Shown: positions 15,600 to 28,029 of the stretch, piece after piece | Numbering within the stretch: position 1 is the stretch's first letter | Layout of the letters: each line of letters begins with the position of its first letter | NCBI RefSeq assembly: GCF_045679555.1 | Contig: NC_092115.1 | Span: 33,483,596 to 33,547,595 of the forward strand | Length of the DNA: 64,000 nucleotides | From: Salvelinus alpinus | Lineage: Eukaryota; Chordata; Actinopteri; Salmoniformes; Salmonidae | Direction: 5' to 3' | Notes under the pieces: model-generated | Database searches by the model: none | Seen by the model: the letters and a program-made list of their open reading frames with translations, nothing else | Told to the model about the DNA's origin: nothing | Program-made: the position numbers and the translations under genes

Positions 15600-17068
15600 G
15601 TTTGAAATGTGTCTCTCTCTTTGCATCTTCTTTGACTGACTTGTGTAAGTGATGTACTTGTGTATGTACTCTATGTGCTAGCATCATCTGAAGCAGAAGC
15701 TTACGTTGCGACCACTCTTAAAACCAAGGGGCCACTCCCAAGGCAACATTTCAAACTCAGCTGTCTTACACGAGCCCTCCATTTTCTTAATGGCACTTCC
15801 TACCTAATCGTATGTGTGATATACTGTACATGGATGAGTATGTGATGTGCCAATATATGATTTCCTGTTTCAATATCTAGGATTAATACATTTAAAAGTA
15901 TTCTTCTATATACAGTAGGTCACGGATGTAGGATCAATAGCCAGCTTCACTCAGTCAGATACATTGAAGTTAGACAATAAAGACAATCCACTCCTAGTAC
16001 TGTGTTTCAAATGAGCATCAGTTTTGGGACACTGAGGATAGCCTGTTGGTGTATGTTGTGTATTCCGTTAGTATTAATGTTTAGTGTATTCCATTTGGTA
16101 TTAATGTGTATTGTGTGAATACCATAGTTATTATTGTGTTTCAGGAGTACCAGACCTTGGCAGAGGACAGAGCTCTGATGCTTCCTTACTCTGCCAGCCC
16201 TTCAGCTAAGTGGTGTTGCACCCTCTACCCTTCTACTTCCTGCTCATGGGGCCCCCCAATAGTCCAAATAGTCTCTCAGTAAGGAGGATTAAGATAAAGA
16301 GCCAGGCTTAGTGTCAGGCAGCATGACAGGCATTATGACGCGGCGGGGGAAAGTGAAAGGTCTCAGTGTCGAGACGCGTCAAAGCACACCACTAATCCAC
16401 TCCTCATTTTCAGCTTATCTGCTCTCGCTAATACAGGGGGACTCTGTGCTTCACCTCTCGGTTTTCTCTTCTGTTGTCTTTTATTACCTGTTTGTCTTTT
16501 CTTTCCTTCTTCCTTCCTCTTTGCAGACTGAGGTGGTGATACAGCCACATGTTTGTGTTTAAGCGCTTACACACACACACTTAGTTGAGAGAGTAGCCTA
16601 TACAATGTCAGCACCAGTGGTGTAGTGGTGCCTGGAGAACTGTATACGCTAATTTTGCCAAAAAGTTCCCAAACGGTCCACCCGGCGACGGAAACGTGCC
16701 GTGTTTGAAAAATTCAGTGAGGAACAGTGCCATAAACTCTGGATGACCTAAAATTATGAATCCCATTTTGGTCTTTCACAGTCAGGCCAACCCAAGCTGT
16801 CCTGTGCAAGTAGGCTAATAGTAGTATAGTAGACCTACTATTGAAACAGATAAATGAGGCTGGTTTCAGATTTGTCCAATTTTGGCGGGTTTCACTCTCA
16901 AAGTCACACTGTTTTAATAGAAAAACAACAAATTGGATGTTAGAAATCCATAACAATGTGTAAACCACATCAGGAGACCACTTTTGAGGTCTGGGTAAAA
17001 TGTAAGATATTTAGATTTGCTTATTCAAGTGCCCATGCACCAAGCACTGTTGTTTGGTTAGTGGTGTT
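15600..17068. other. Unique non-coding DNA between agap3 and the repeat cluster
   Basis: No exon or RNA gene is recognisable. Three loose direct repeats of a GTGTATTCC...TTAATGT motif occur around 16055-16120, and a short CA run near 16570. Confidence 0.35.
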
Positions 17069-17482
17069 GCCAGAAGATACTGACCCTACCGTTACGCTTG
17101 TTTACACTGAGCGGCACTGGGGTCAGAAGGCTAGCAGTGGCCACTGCTGCCATTTTGGAATGGCAGTGTCAGGCAATCAGCTCTTTTGTTGTTCAACACA
17201 ATGTGTCATTCCATAATGACTGCTGTGGGTACTGCTAGCTAGCATGAGGATGGAAAGCCCAGTTTTACGGAAAACAAGCAGTATTTCAACATACTTGAAT
17301 TATCAGTGTCGATAAAGGTACATTTTGGAGTACAGGGGTATGTCCCATCCCTGCATTGAGGTACGTTTTCCGATCTATATCGCGCGCCGGCTCCACAGTA
17401 TCTTAATGTAACCATAATTGCGTTCCGACCCCAGTGCAGCTCAGTGTAAATAAGCATAACGGTGGGGTCGGTATCTTCTGGC
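17069..17482. repeat. Inverted repeat with 60-bp arms
   Basis: The arm at 17069-17129 (GCCAGAAGATACTGACCCTA...) matches the reverse complement of 17423-17482 (...CGGTATCTTCTGGC), with scattered mismatches. The spacer is about 290 bp. It may be a MITE or half of a DNA transposon. I do not recognise the family. Confidence 0.75.
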
Positions 17483-17610
17483 AAGTTAGTGGTGTTTCTG
17501 TAGCACATGAGATAGATTTTGCAAAACAAATAGCCACTGGATTGATGCAAATAATCATAATATCATTCTGCCAGGTAGGCAGGCTACTTTGTATCTATTT
17601 TACATTTAAG

Positions 17611-17838
17611 TACACTCTTAGAAAAGAAAGATGCTCCCCATAGGAGAACCCTTTAAAGAACCCCTTTTGGTTCCAGGCAGAACCATTTTGGTTACAGGAA
17701 GAACCCTTTTGGGTTCCATGTAGAACCCTTTCTATAGAGGGTTCTTCATGGAACCCAAAAGAGTTCTACCTGGAACCAAAAAGGGTTCTCCTATGGGTAC
17801 AGCCGCAGAACCCTTTTGGAACCCTTATTTCTAAGATT
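17611..17838. mobile_element. Palindromic MITE (GGGTTCTTCATGGAACCC type)
   Basis: Almost the whole element folds on itself: CACTCTTAGAAA at the left pairs with TTTCTAAGAT at the right, and AGAACCCTTTTGGGTTCC pairs with GGAACCCAAAAGAGTTCT around the centre. This hairpin MITE is abundant in salmonids. Confidence 0.85.
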
Positions 17839-18667
17839 ATACCAGATGACTTTTAGGCCTATCATTAGCATTGCAATGTTTTTCCCGTTTCTTAATTGTT
17901 TGAAACCTGGAAGTTTTACTTCATATTATGAGTGATGCCTTATCTTGCTTCCAAGTAGCTTATAGCCAAAATCCACCATAGAAACGTGAAGGCAATTATT
18001 TAATAATGGCTTCCTCATATGCTTCTCCTGTTCAATTGGTTATCTTTCAGCTTTCTTTCATTGTCTAGCAGCCAAAGACATTATCCTAGTCATATTAGCA
18101 ACCCATGAAAGTTGTTGCATCTTTAGATCTTCCCTCTTTCTACATTTTTTACGGATATTTCTATCTCTGTCCATGATTCCGCTTGCATGTGCAGTGCACA
18201 TTTTAGAACAATGTTTTCCCGCAAATTGCATTTAGGACCATTCAAATTCAAAATAATAGTTTAATAAAATTTTTAGCTAAACATTCTGATCTGTTCCATA
18301 AGCTAAATTAATTGATATGGCGTATATCTCCACTACACTACTTTGATACACATTGTGGGGATTAACCTCTATGGGCTCTATTGAGTTAACTTGCGCTAAT
18401 GTGATTAGCATGAGGTTGTAAGTAACAAGAACATTTCCCATGACATATGGGCAGAAAGCTTAAATTCTTGTTAATCTAACTGCACTCTCCAATTTACAGT
18501 AGATATTACAGTGAAAGAGTACCATGCTATTGTTTGAGGAGAGTGCACAGTTATGAACTTGAAATGTATTAATAAACCAATTAGGCACATTTGGGCAGAC
18601 TTTATACAACATTTTGAACAGAAATGTAATGGTTCATTTGATCAGTCTAAAACATTGCACATACACT

Positions 18668-18935
18668 GCTACCATCTAGTGGCCAAAATCTAAATTGCAC
18701 CTAACCTGGAATAATACACAATGGCCTTTCTCTTGCATTTCAAAGATGATGAAAAAAAAGCGCTAGTTTTTTTGTTTGGATTATCTTTTACCAGATAATT
18801 TCCACAAACTTCAAAGTGTTTCCTTCCAAATGGTATCATGAATATGCATATCCTTACTTCAGGTCCTGAGCTACAGGCAGTTAGATTTGGGTATGTCATT
18901 TTAGGCGAAAATTGAAAAAAGGGTCCGATCCTTAA
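18668..18935. repeat. Diverged fragment related to the composite repeat at 28030-29515
   Basis: The ATCTAGTGGCC start and the section around CATATCC...GGTCCTGAGCTACAGGCAGTTAG resemble the right end of the 28-29 kb repeat (GACATCTAGTGG, GGACTGAGTAGCAGGCAGTT). It is clearly worn. Confidence 0.5.
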
Positions 18936-18964
18936 TTAAGAAGTGAGTATACGCAATTCCTACT

Positions 18965-19142
18965 GAAAGTAAGTGGTTATACTGTGTATACCTGCGTACA
19001 GGCTCTTCACTGACTTAATTTATATTTTGTTGTTACAGCCTGAATTTAAAAAAAGGATGAAATGTAAAAAAATCTCACCTATCTACATACAATACTCCGT
19101 AAAAACGAAGTTAAAATGTGTTTTTAGACATTTTTGAAAATA
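18965..19142. mobile_element. Fragment of another Tc1-like element
   Basis: The motifs GTTACAGCCTGAATTTAAAA and ACATACAATACTCC are characteristic of a salmonid Tc1 family's terminal region. It is cut short by the element starting at 19143. Confidence 0.55.
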
Positions 19143-20322
19143 CACTACATGACCAAAAGTATGTGGACACCTGCTCGTCGAACATCTAATTTCAAAATCA
19201 TGGGCATTGATATGGAGTTTGTCCCCCATTTGCTGCTATAACAGCCTCAATTCTATTGGGAAGACTTTCCACTAGATGTTGGAACATTGCTGCTGGGACT
19301 TGCTTCCATTCAGCCACAAGAGCATTACTGAGGTCGGGCATTGATGTTGGGCGATTAGGCCTGGCTCGCAGTTAAGGTTGAGGTCAGGGCTCTGTGCCGG
19401 CCAGTCAAGTTCTTCCACACTGATCTTGATAAACCATTTCTGTATGGGCCTCACTTTGTGCACAAGGGAGTTGTCATGCTGAAATAGGAAAGGAAAAGAG
19501 CCCAAATTGTTGCCACAAAGTTGGAAGTACAGAATTGTCTAGAATGTCATTGTACGCTGTAGCGATAAAATTTCCCTTCACTGGAACTAAGGGGCCTACC
19601 CCGAAACATAAAAAACAACCCCAGACCATTATTCCTCCTCCACCAAACTTTACAGTTGGCACTATGCATTCTGGCAGGTAGCATTCTCTTGGCATCCGCC
19701 AAACCGCGATTTGTCAGTCAGACTGCCAGATGGTGAACCGTGATTCATCACTCCAGAGAACGCATTTCTACTGCTCTAGAGTCCAATGGGGGCAAGCTTT
19801 ACACCACTCCAGCCCATGCTTGGAATTGCGCATGGTGATCTTTGGCTTGTGTGTGGCTGCTCGGCCATGGAAATCCAGTTCATGAAGCTACAACAAACAG
19901 TTATTGTGCTGACGTTGCTTCCAGAAGCAGTTTGGAACTCGGTAGCGAGTGTTGCAACCGAGGACAGACGATCTTTGTGCGCTACGCGCTAAAGCACTCG
20001 GTGATCCCGTTCTGTGAGCTTGTGTGGCCTACCACCAATACATTTTCTCTTCACCATAACAGCACTTACAGTACAGTTAACCAGTGCAGCTCTAGCAGGG
20101 CAGAAATGTGACCAACTGACTTGTTGGAAAGGTGGCATCCTATAACGGTGCCACGTTGAACGTCACTTAGCGCTTCAGTAAGGCCATTCTACTGACAATG
20201 TTTGTCTATTGAGATTGCATGGCTGAGTGCTCGATTTTATACACCTGTCAGCAACAGGTGTTGCTGAAATAGCCGAAACCACTAATTTGAAGGTGTGTCA
20301 ACATACTTTTGTATGTATAATG
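19143..20322 (-). mobile_element. Tc1-like transposon (CACTACATGACCAAAAG family), decayed
   Basis: The left terminus is CACTACATGACCAAAAGTAT; the right end (CAACATACTTTTGTATG) is its worn inverse. TA lies at 19141-19142 and after 20322. Transposase remnants are on the - strand in broken frames, for example 19272-19505 (LDWPAQSPDLN) and 19474-19695 ([25 protein letters not shown]). Same family as 1891-2197 and 60659-61482. Confidence 0.85.
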
Positions 20323-20359
20323 TATATACTGTATATATATATATATTTATAAACTGGGT

Positions 20360-20518
20360 GGTTCGAGCCCTGAATGCTGATTTGCTAACAGCCGTGCTAT
20401 ATCAGACCATATACCACCTGTATGACAAAACATTTATTTTTACAGCTCTAAATACGTTGGTAACCAGTTTATAATAGCAATAAGGCCCCTCTTAGGTTTG
20501 TAGTATATGGCCAATATA
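20360..20518. repeat. Salmonid interspersed repeat, left half, split by an SB element
   Basis: The section with GCCGTGCTATATCAGACCAT and TTATAATAGCAATAAGGCCC is a high-copy salmonid repeat. It breaks off at GGCCAATATA and resumes at 22122 with TACCATGGCTTTAGAGCTG, continuing to about 22235. Removing the SB element and one TA restores the repeat. Confidence 0.75.
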
Positions 20519-22121
<1,603 letters not shown>

Positions 22122-22244
22122 TACCATGGCTTTAGAGCTGTATCCAGGAACTCTACGTTGCGTCATACGTAAGAACAGCCCTTAGCCGTGGTACACAGTA
22201 TTGGCGATATTCCACACATCCTCATGGATTATTGCTTAAATATA

Positions 22245-22993
22245 CTGAACAAAATATAAACACAACATGTAAAGTGTTGGTTCCATGTTTCATGAGCTGA
22301 AATAAAAGATCCCAGAAATGTTCCATACACACAAAAAGCTTATTTCTCTCAAATTAGGTGCACAATTCTGTTTACTTCCCTGTTAGTGAGCATTTGTCCT
22401 TACCCAAGACAATCCATCCAACAGGGTTGGCATATCAAGAAGCTGATGAAACAGCAGGATCATTAAACATGTGCACTTTGTGCTGGGGACAGTAAAAGGC
22501 AACTCTAAATATGCAGTTTTGTCACACAACACAATGCCACAGACGTCTCAAGTTTTGAGGGAACGTGCAATTGGTATGCTAAATGCAGGAATGTCCAACA
22601 GAACAGTTGCCAGATAATTTAATGTTAATTTCTCTACCATAAGCAGCCTCCAACGTCGTTTTAGAGAATTTGCCAGTACATCCAACCAGCCTCACAACCA
22701 CGTGTAACCATGTCAGCCCAGGACCTCCACATCCACCATCTTCACCTGCGGGATCGTCTGATCCCAGCCACCTGGACAGCTGATGAAAGGAGGAGTTTTT
22801 CTGTCTGTAATAAAGCTCTTTTGTGGGTGAAAAACTCTGATATGCTGGGCCTGGCTCCCCAGCTCCCCAAGTCATGTGAAATCCATAGATTAGGGCCTAA
22901 TTAATTTATTTAAATTGGCTGATTTTCTTATATGAACTGTAACTAAGTAAAAATGTTGAAATTGCTGAATGTTGTGTTATTTTTTTTGTTCAA
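22245..22993 (+). mobile_element. Internally deleted Tc1-like element (CTGAACAAAA family), copy 1
   Basis: The left end CTGAACAAAATATAAACACA is mirrored at the right by a worn TTTTTTTGTTCAA. TA flanks it. It keeps remnants of the transposase N-terminal helix-turn-helix but lacks the DDE core. The deletion joint (GCCACCTGGACAGCTGATGAA) matches the copy at 26308-27040. Confidence 0.8.
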
Positions 22994-23007
22994 TATGTAC
23001 AGTATAT

Positions 23008-23121
23008 ATACAGTACCAGTCAAAGGTTAAGACACACCTACTCATTCAAGGGTTTTTCTTATTTTTACTATTTTCTACATTGCAGAATAATAGTGAAAAC
23101 CTCAAAACTATGAAATAACAC
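23008..23121 (+). mobile_element. Left end of a Tc1-like element (ACCAGTCAAA family)
   Basis: CAGTACCAGTCAAAGGTTAAG...CACACCTACTCATTCAAGGG is the terminus also seen at 47482 and 52248. It stops at about 23121 where a different Tc1 family begins, so one truncated the other. Confidence 0.75.
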
Positions 23122-23499
23122 AATCCTGTCTCGGGGCTCTACAGACAATTCCTTCGACCTCAAGGCTTGGTTTTTGCTCTGACGTACACTGTCAACTGTG
23201 GGAGCTTATATAGACAGGTGTGCCTTTCCAAATCATGTCCAGTCAATTGAATTGACCACAGGTAGACTCCAATCAAGTTGTGGAAACATCTCAATGATGA
23301 TCAATGGAAACAAGACGCACCTGAGCTCAATTTCGAGTCGCATAGCAAAGGGTCTGAATACTTATATAAATAAGGTATTTCTGTTTTTGTTGTGTATATT
23401 GATGAGGAAATGTTTTTATTTAATCAATTTTAGAATAAGGCTGTAACGTAACAAAATATTGAAAAAGTAAAGGGGTCTAGATACTTTCCGAGGGCACTT
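23122..23499 (-). mobile_element. 5' end of a Tc1-like element (AAAGTATTCAGACCCC family), truncated
   Basis: In reverse complement this is the first ~380 bp of the family seen at 7243-8736 and 49273-50380 (terminal repeat, CACACCTGTCTATATA, start region). It ends at the right with AAAGGGGTCTAGATACTTTC. Confidence 0.8.
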
Positions 23500-23511
23500 T
23501 ATATATATATA

Positions 23512-23690
23512 TTCCGGTCTCTGGTATTGCTCGTTCTGATATTTCTTAATTTTTCTGTATTATTTGTGTATTGTTTTTTTATTTTTTATTGCTAGGTATT
23601 AACTGCACTGTTGGAGCTAGAAACACAAGCATTTCACTGCACCTGCGATAACATCTGTGTACGCCACCAATAAACTTTGATTTGATTTCA
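23512..23690 (+). mobile_element. LINE 3' tail fragment
   Basis: The motifs CTAGAAACACAAGCATTTCAC and a TTTGATTTGATTT end are the 3' tail of a salmonid LINE. The reverse complement of the same tail begins at 49085. Confidence 0.7.
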
Positions 23691-23699
23691 AAACGTTTT

Positions 23700-25424
23700 C
23701 TCCCTTGGTGTACAGAACCCTGATTTTTATTGCATACAGTAGGAGGTAGCTAAACACTGAGGAGTGTTCTGTGCTGCCCACCTTGGCTCAGACAAATCAC
23801 CTCCCAGATTGCAGAGGAGGGTTTTCCTCTGATGGATGGCTACACAAACACCTGACAAGAACATATTTACCAGCATTAATTAAAAATCTTGTGTTGCGCT
23901 ACCTAATCACAAGGTAATTGTTTACTGTGTGCTTGCTGTGCAAATTGTTTAACTATAGTTGCCTATCATATGCATGGTTGCCAATTAGTAGGACTCTTTC
24001 AATATTTTATTGTTTTCATATGAAAGGCAAAAATCTGCTGATCGAAACCATTTATGTTGAATTCCAGTTTAATTGCCGTGAATATAATACCTCAGTTATA
24101 AACCAATAAAGGTATTTGTTAATTAACATGCTTGTTTCTGTGTTTCTACTGAAAGTGTCGAATACATCCTAGGCTTTAGATCTGACTAACAGATCTGGGA
24201 CCAGGCTAAACCTTTTTCCCTTTGACCAGTAATTATATCTATCTTGTTACCTTCCCTCCTGACCACTTCTCATGGGTATTCATCCTCAGTCCTTCCTGAC
24301 AAGCTCCTGAATATCCATTTATAATTTCCCCCTCCATCATGTGTGACCAGAAGTAACCTAATGTCCATGTTATATCCTGCCCCATCGGACCTGTCCCCTC
24401 CTACCCATTTCTACACACTCATCTCCATATCGTTGCCTCTCCTTAATCAGAGTATCTAAGTAAATACAAATGTTTTTCCCTCCCTCTCTAACTCTCTTCC
24501 CTTCATACCGCCTTTATTTTACTCTCTATCCATCCCTGTTTCTTTTCTTCACATCTCTCCCTCTTCTCGACATCTCTCAATCTCCCTATCCCCTTCTCTC
24601 CATCTCTCTCTCCCCTCCTTGCCTCTCCATCTCCTTCCCCCTTGCATCTCTTTCTCCCCCATCCCTCCCTCTCCCATTCTCTCCCTCTTCCCTCTCCCTA
24701 CTTATCTCTACCCCCTCATTCCATCTCTCGCTCTCTTTGCCCCCCTTGGCTCATGTTCGCGCGTTTCTTTTCGCCGCTGTTAATTTGCCTGAGAATGCAT
24801 TAGCTGTAATGAAGGCTGAGGGCCGAGGGAATCCTCCAGGGTTCCATTAATCATCCCCCCTCAGACAGGCAACCTTGATTACAAGTGGCAAGAAATTCAT
24901 TAGAGTCGGGCCTCTGACAACTCTTATCTCCGCCACTGGATCTGACTCATTAGGCAGCCAAATTAAAGCTATGATGGCCCTGATGAAACTCAGTGCTTGT
25001 TTATCTTGTGCGATTTGATGCATCTGCCCATATATCACGGTTGGAGATGGAGAGGGGGACGTCCGGCATGAAGACCCTCCCAGGAAGTCAGGGCTCTGGC
25101 GTGGGCACACAGATGGGATGGGATGGTCTGATTACCTATGTACGTCTCTCTAGGAACATACATGTACAGGAGCAGATTTCATTTTAAGAAATCACTGTTG
25201 GAGATGTGCAGGTGGTGTCCAGTATGCAGACCCTTCCCAGAAGTCAGACAAGCCTCTGGTCTGTGTGTCTGTACACTCACTGTGAGGGATGGTAATGAGA
25301 TGGGATGGTCTCTCCGTCTCTCCACAAGGACACTATCTGAACTGAATGTAGATCTCATGGACATGTATAATGTGATCATTTGTGATTCAAGTAGTAAATG
25401 ATGCACTGCTCTCAGTGAGGTGCT
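23700..25424. other. Mostly unique intergenic DNA with a pyrimidine tract and a possible conserved element
   Basis: No coding exon is recognisable. The section 24470-24745 is almost pure C/T. It is followed at about 24745-25030 by unique sequence containing several homeobox-type ATTA motifs, a candidate conserved non-coding element between agap3 and gbx1. The open frame at 24470-24850 is only pyrimidine-rich composition. Confidence 0.35.
24470..24745. repeat. Polypyrimidine low-complexity tract
   Basis: About 275 bases dominated by C and T in irregular CTCTCC runs. Such tracts can adopt triplex structure. No coding meaning. Confidence 0.85.
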
Positions 25425-26120
25425 GTATTTAGGTGTACACTCCCCTATGTATTTATTTCCCCATTGAAGCTAATTTTGGATTTGAGATCAAATGTTTTAT
25501 ATGAGGCGACAGTACAGAATGTGACCTTTTATTTGCGGGTATTTTTGTGCATCACCGTTTAGAAATGAAAGCACTTTATGTACATGTATTTGTATTATAG
25601 TGTGGTAAATGTTTTCAAAAGTTTAGTATTTGGTCCCATATTCCTAGCACACAATGACTGTGACTCTACAAACTTGTTGGATGCATTTCCAGTTTTTTGG
25701 AGTTATGTTTCAGATGATGTTGTGCCTAATAGAAATTAACGGTAAATAATGTATCGTGTATTTTTGGAGTCACGCTTATTGTACATAAGAAAATAATATG
25801 AATAATGTGGATGATACCATGATAACGGATAATCATGAATTAATCATAAATAATGATGAGTGAGAAAGTTACAGAGGCATAAATACTGTATCAACCCCCC
25901 CTAACCCCCCCCCACATCTTTTTTTGCTCCTCACCTACAATGTTATTGGTAATAGTGAGAGGTTAGCATGTTTTGGGGACATGACCTTTGTGCATCTGTA
26001 ACTTTCTCACTCATCATTATTTACGATTCATTCAAAGTAATCCGCAATCATGGTAGCATCCACATTAATGTAGAGGTGTTCAGAAACATATTCTACTCTT
26101 ATTTACAATACATGTCATGG
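25425..26120. mobile_element. MITE-like element with a central palindrome
   Basis: The arm at about 25808-25885 (GTGGATGATACCATGATAAC ... GATGAGTGAGAAAGTTACAG) is the inverse of about 25985-26070. The left part (about 25425-25800) reappears in the opposite orientation at 30350-30720. No coding capacity is visible. It looks like a high-copy, non-autonomous salmonid element. Confidence 0.65.
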
Positions 26121-26307
26121 GCGGATTGTCTGTTTGGCAATTCTGGCAAATTCTAGAAGGGCTGGACCATCTTTTATTGGGGTGGGCTGGTCAATAATTG
26201 TTTTATGAATAATAGTATACAAAAATAATCATGGAGACGGCTGGCGGCCCATGGGCCTGTTTTTTTATGACTTTTGAACTAATTATCTGTTGTCATAATC
26301 ATCTATA

Positions 26308-27040
26308 CTGAACAAAAATATAAATGCAACACGTAAAGTGTTGGTCCCATGTTTCATGAACTTAATTTTTCCATATGCATAAAAATCTTATTTCTCTCAA
26401 ATGTTGTGCACAAATGTGTTTATACCCCTGCTAGTGATCACTTCTCCTTTGCCAAGATAATCCATCCACCTGACAGGTGTGGCATATCAAGAAGCTTAAT
26501 AAACAGCAGGATCATTACACAGGTGCACTTTGTGCTGGGGACAATAAAAGTCCACTCTAAAATGAGCAGTTTTGTCACACAACACAATGCCACAGATGTC
26601 TGAAGTTTTGAGGGAGCGTGCAATTGGCATACTGACTGCAGGAATGTCCAACAGAGCAGTTGCCAGAGAATGTTATGTTCATTTCTCTACCATAAGCCGT
26701 TATTTTAGAGAATTTGGCAGTACGTCCAATCGGCTACACAACCGCAGACCACCTGTAACCATGCTAGACCTCGACCTCCACATCCCACTTCTTCACCTGC
26801 GGGATTGTCTGAGACCAGCCACCCGGTCAGCTGATGAACCTGAAGAGTATTTCTGTCTTTAGAAGAACCCTTTTGTGGAGAAAAACTCATTCCATTCCAT
26901 GGCTGCACCCCTGCCCAGTCATGTGAAATCAATAGATTATGGCTTAATTCATTCATTTCAATTGACTGATTTCCTTATATGAACTATAACTCAGTAAAAT
27001 TGTTAAAATTGTTGCATGTTGCGTTTATATTTTTGTTCAG
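26308..27040 (+). mobile_element. Internally deleted Tc1-like element (CTGAACAAAA family), copy 2
   Basis: The ends CTGAACAAAAATATAAATGC and GCGTTTATATTTTTGTTCAG are near-perfect inverted repeats. It interrupts another repeat (the sequence before 26300 and after 27050). A 96-codon frame at 26572-26862 keeps the N-terminal helix-turn-helix of a Tc1 transposase (VLRERAIGILTAGMSNRAVA) and then runs into unrelated sequence where the DDE domain was deleted. Confidence 0.85.
26572..26862 (+). pseudogene. Truncated Tc1 transposase: DNA-binding part only
   Basis: Residues about 9-55 read as the first helix-turn-helix of a Tc1 transposase (RERAIGILTAGMSNRAVARE; STISRYFREFGST). A GRPR-like hook region follows (NRRPPVT), then the frame leaves the transposase at a deletion joint. 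No catalytic Asp is left. Such a fragment could bind element ends without cutting, but expression is unknown, so I class it as a pseudogene. Confidence 0.65.
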
Positions 27041-27049
27041 TGTATATTG

Positions 27050-28029
27050 AGCATTTGGCTGACCAGTGGGCAACAGCCAAGATGGGCCGGCTCGATTTTC
27101 TAACTAGCTGAGCTGCGGTGGCGCAAATTCACATTCATAGTCAAACGCGCATCATCAAGGAGAGTGAGACTCACTCTGACTCTGTCAGTCACTCAGTCAA
27201 AACAGAAAAACTGAAAGGTGGTGCCGTAAAGGTTAGAGAGACCAATAAATGCGCTCTTGATGCCGATACTGATAAATGTGTGAAATGAACTGTCTTATTG
27301 CTGAAGGTTCTGGTTCTGCTGGTCTATGTCTGTGTCTGTGTCTGTGAGAAATGACAGATCAGCTGCTGTAGTGCAGTCGAGGTAGGAAGAAAAAGGAGAA
27401 AGACACACGCACACTGACACAGCTCAGGTAGACTACTACTGCCAGTTAGGCCTAATATTTTGCCTGTATATTGTATGAAACATATTTCATACCTGCTGTA
27501 GTTGCCAGAGAATTTAATGGGAAGGGAGATTCGGGGAACATTTAAGACACTAGACTACTTGCAATATATTCTAACAAGTCGTTAGACTGACTTTTATAAC
27601 ACATCCGTAAGGCAATAGCAATCTACTAGACATGTATACAGTGCTTTTTACTAAACACAAGTCATCATGTATTACAATAAAGGTCAATTCGGAGAATGTC
27701 TGTGAATCTTTTTGTTTTATCAATGTTTATTCGCTTCTGAATCTCAGTCTCTTCAGCCCAGTGAGTGGGTTTATGAGCTGTAGTAACAAGTGGCTCTGGT
27801 GTCTGATTACATTACATAGCCACCACCCTGAAGGCTGGAAAGTCCCGCCTACAGTATATCCCGCATATTTCATTCGCTGAAAGGCCCGTCACTTCTTGGC
27901 AGAGAGATACGTTTACACGAGCGGCACTGTCAAACGAAGCACAGTACTGAAAATCGATCCGCATCCACATAAACTTGTCCCGGCATCGTTCTTTGACAAA
28001 CACAAAACAGAAGGTTGTGTATTGAATTC
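27050..28029. other. Intergenic DNA with repeat remnants
   Basis: The first ~80 bases are the right half of the repeat split by the element at 26308-27040. The rest shows no gene. A purine-rich GAGAGAGAGCGGGAGAGAGAG run lies near 28045-28070. Confidence 0.35.

Larger units (their letters stand above)
10891..15600 (+). other. Probable long agap3 3' UTR and downstream DNA
   Basis: No coding exon follows the agap3 stop. An AATAAA at 15556-15561 lies in AT-rich, 3'UTR-like sequence, with a Pumilio-type TGTAAATA at 15408-15415. If that is the poly(A) site, the UTR is about 4.7 kb and carries a pogo/Tigger element, a hAT-like element, C runs of 24 and 16 bases (13248-13271, 14577-14592) and a palindromic MITE (15060-15168). 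A shorter UTR cannot be excluded without transcripts. Confidence 0.4.
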
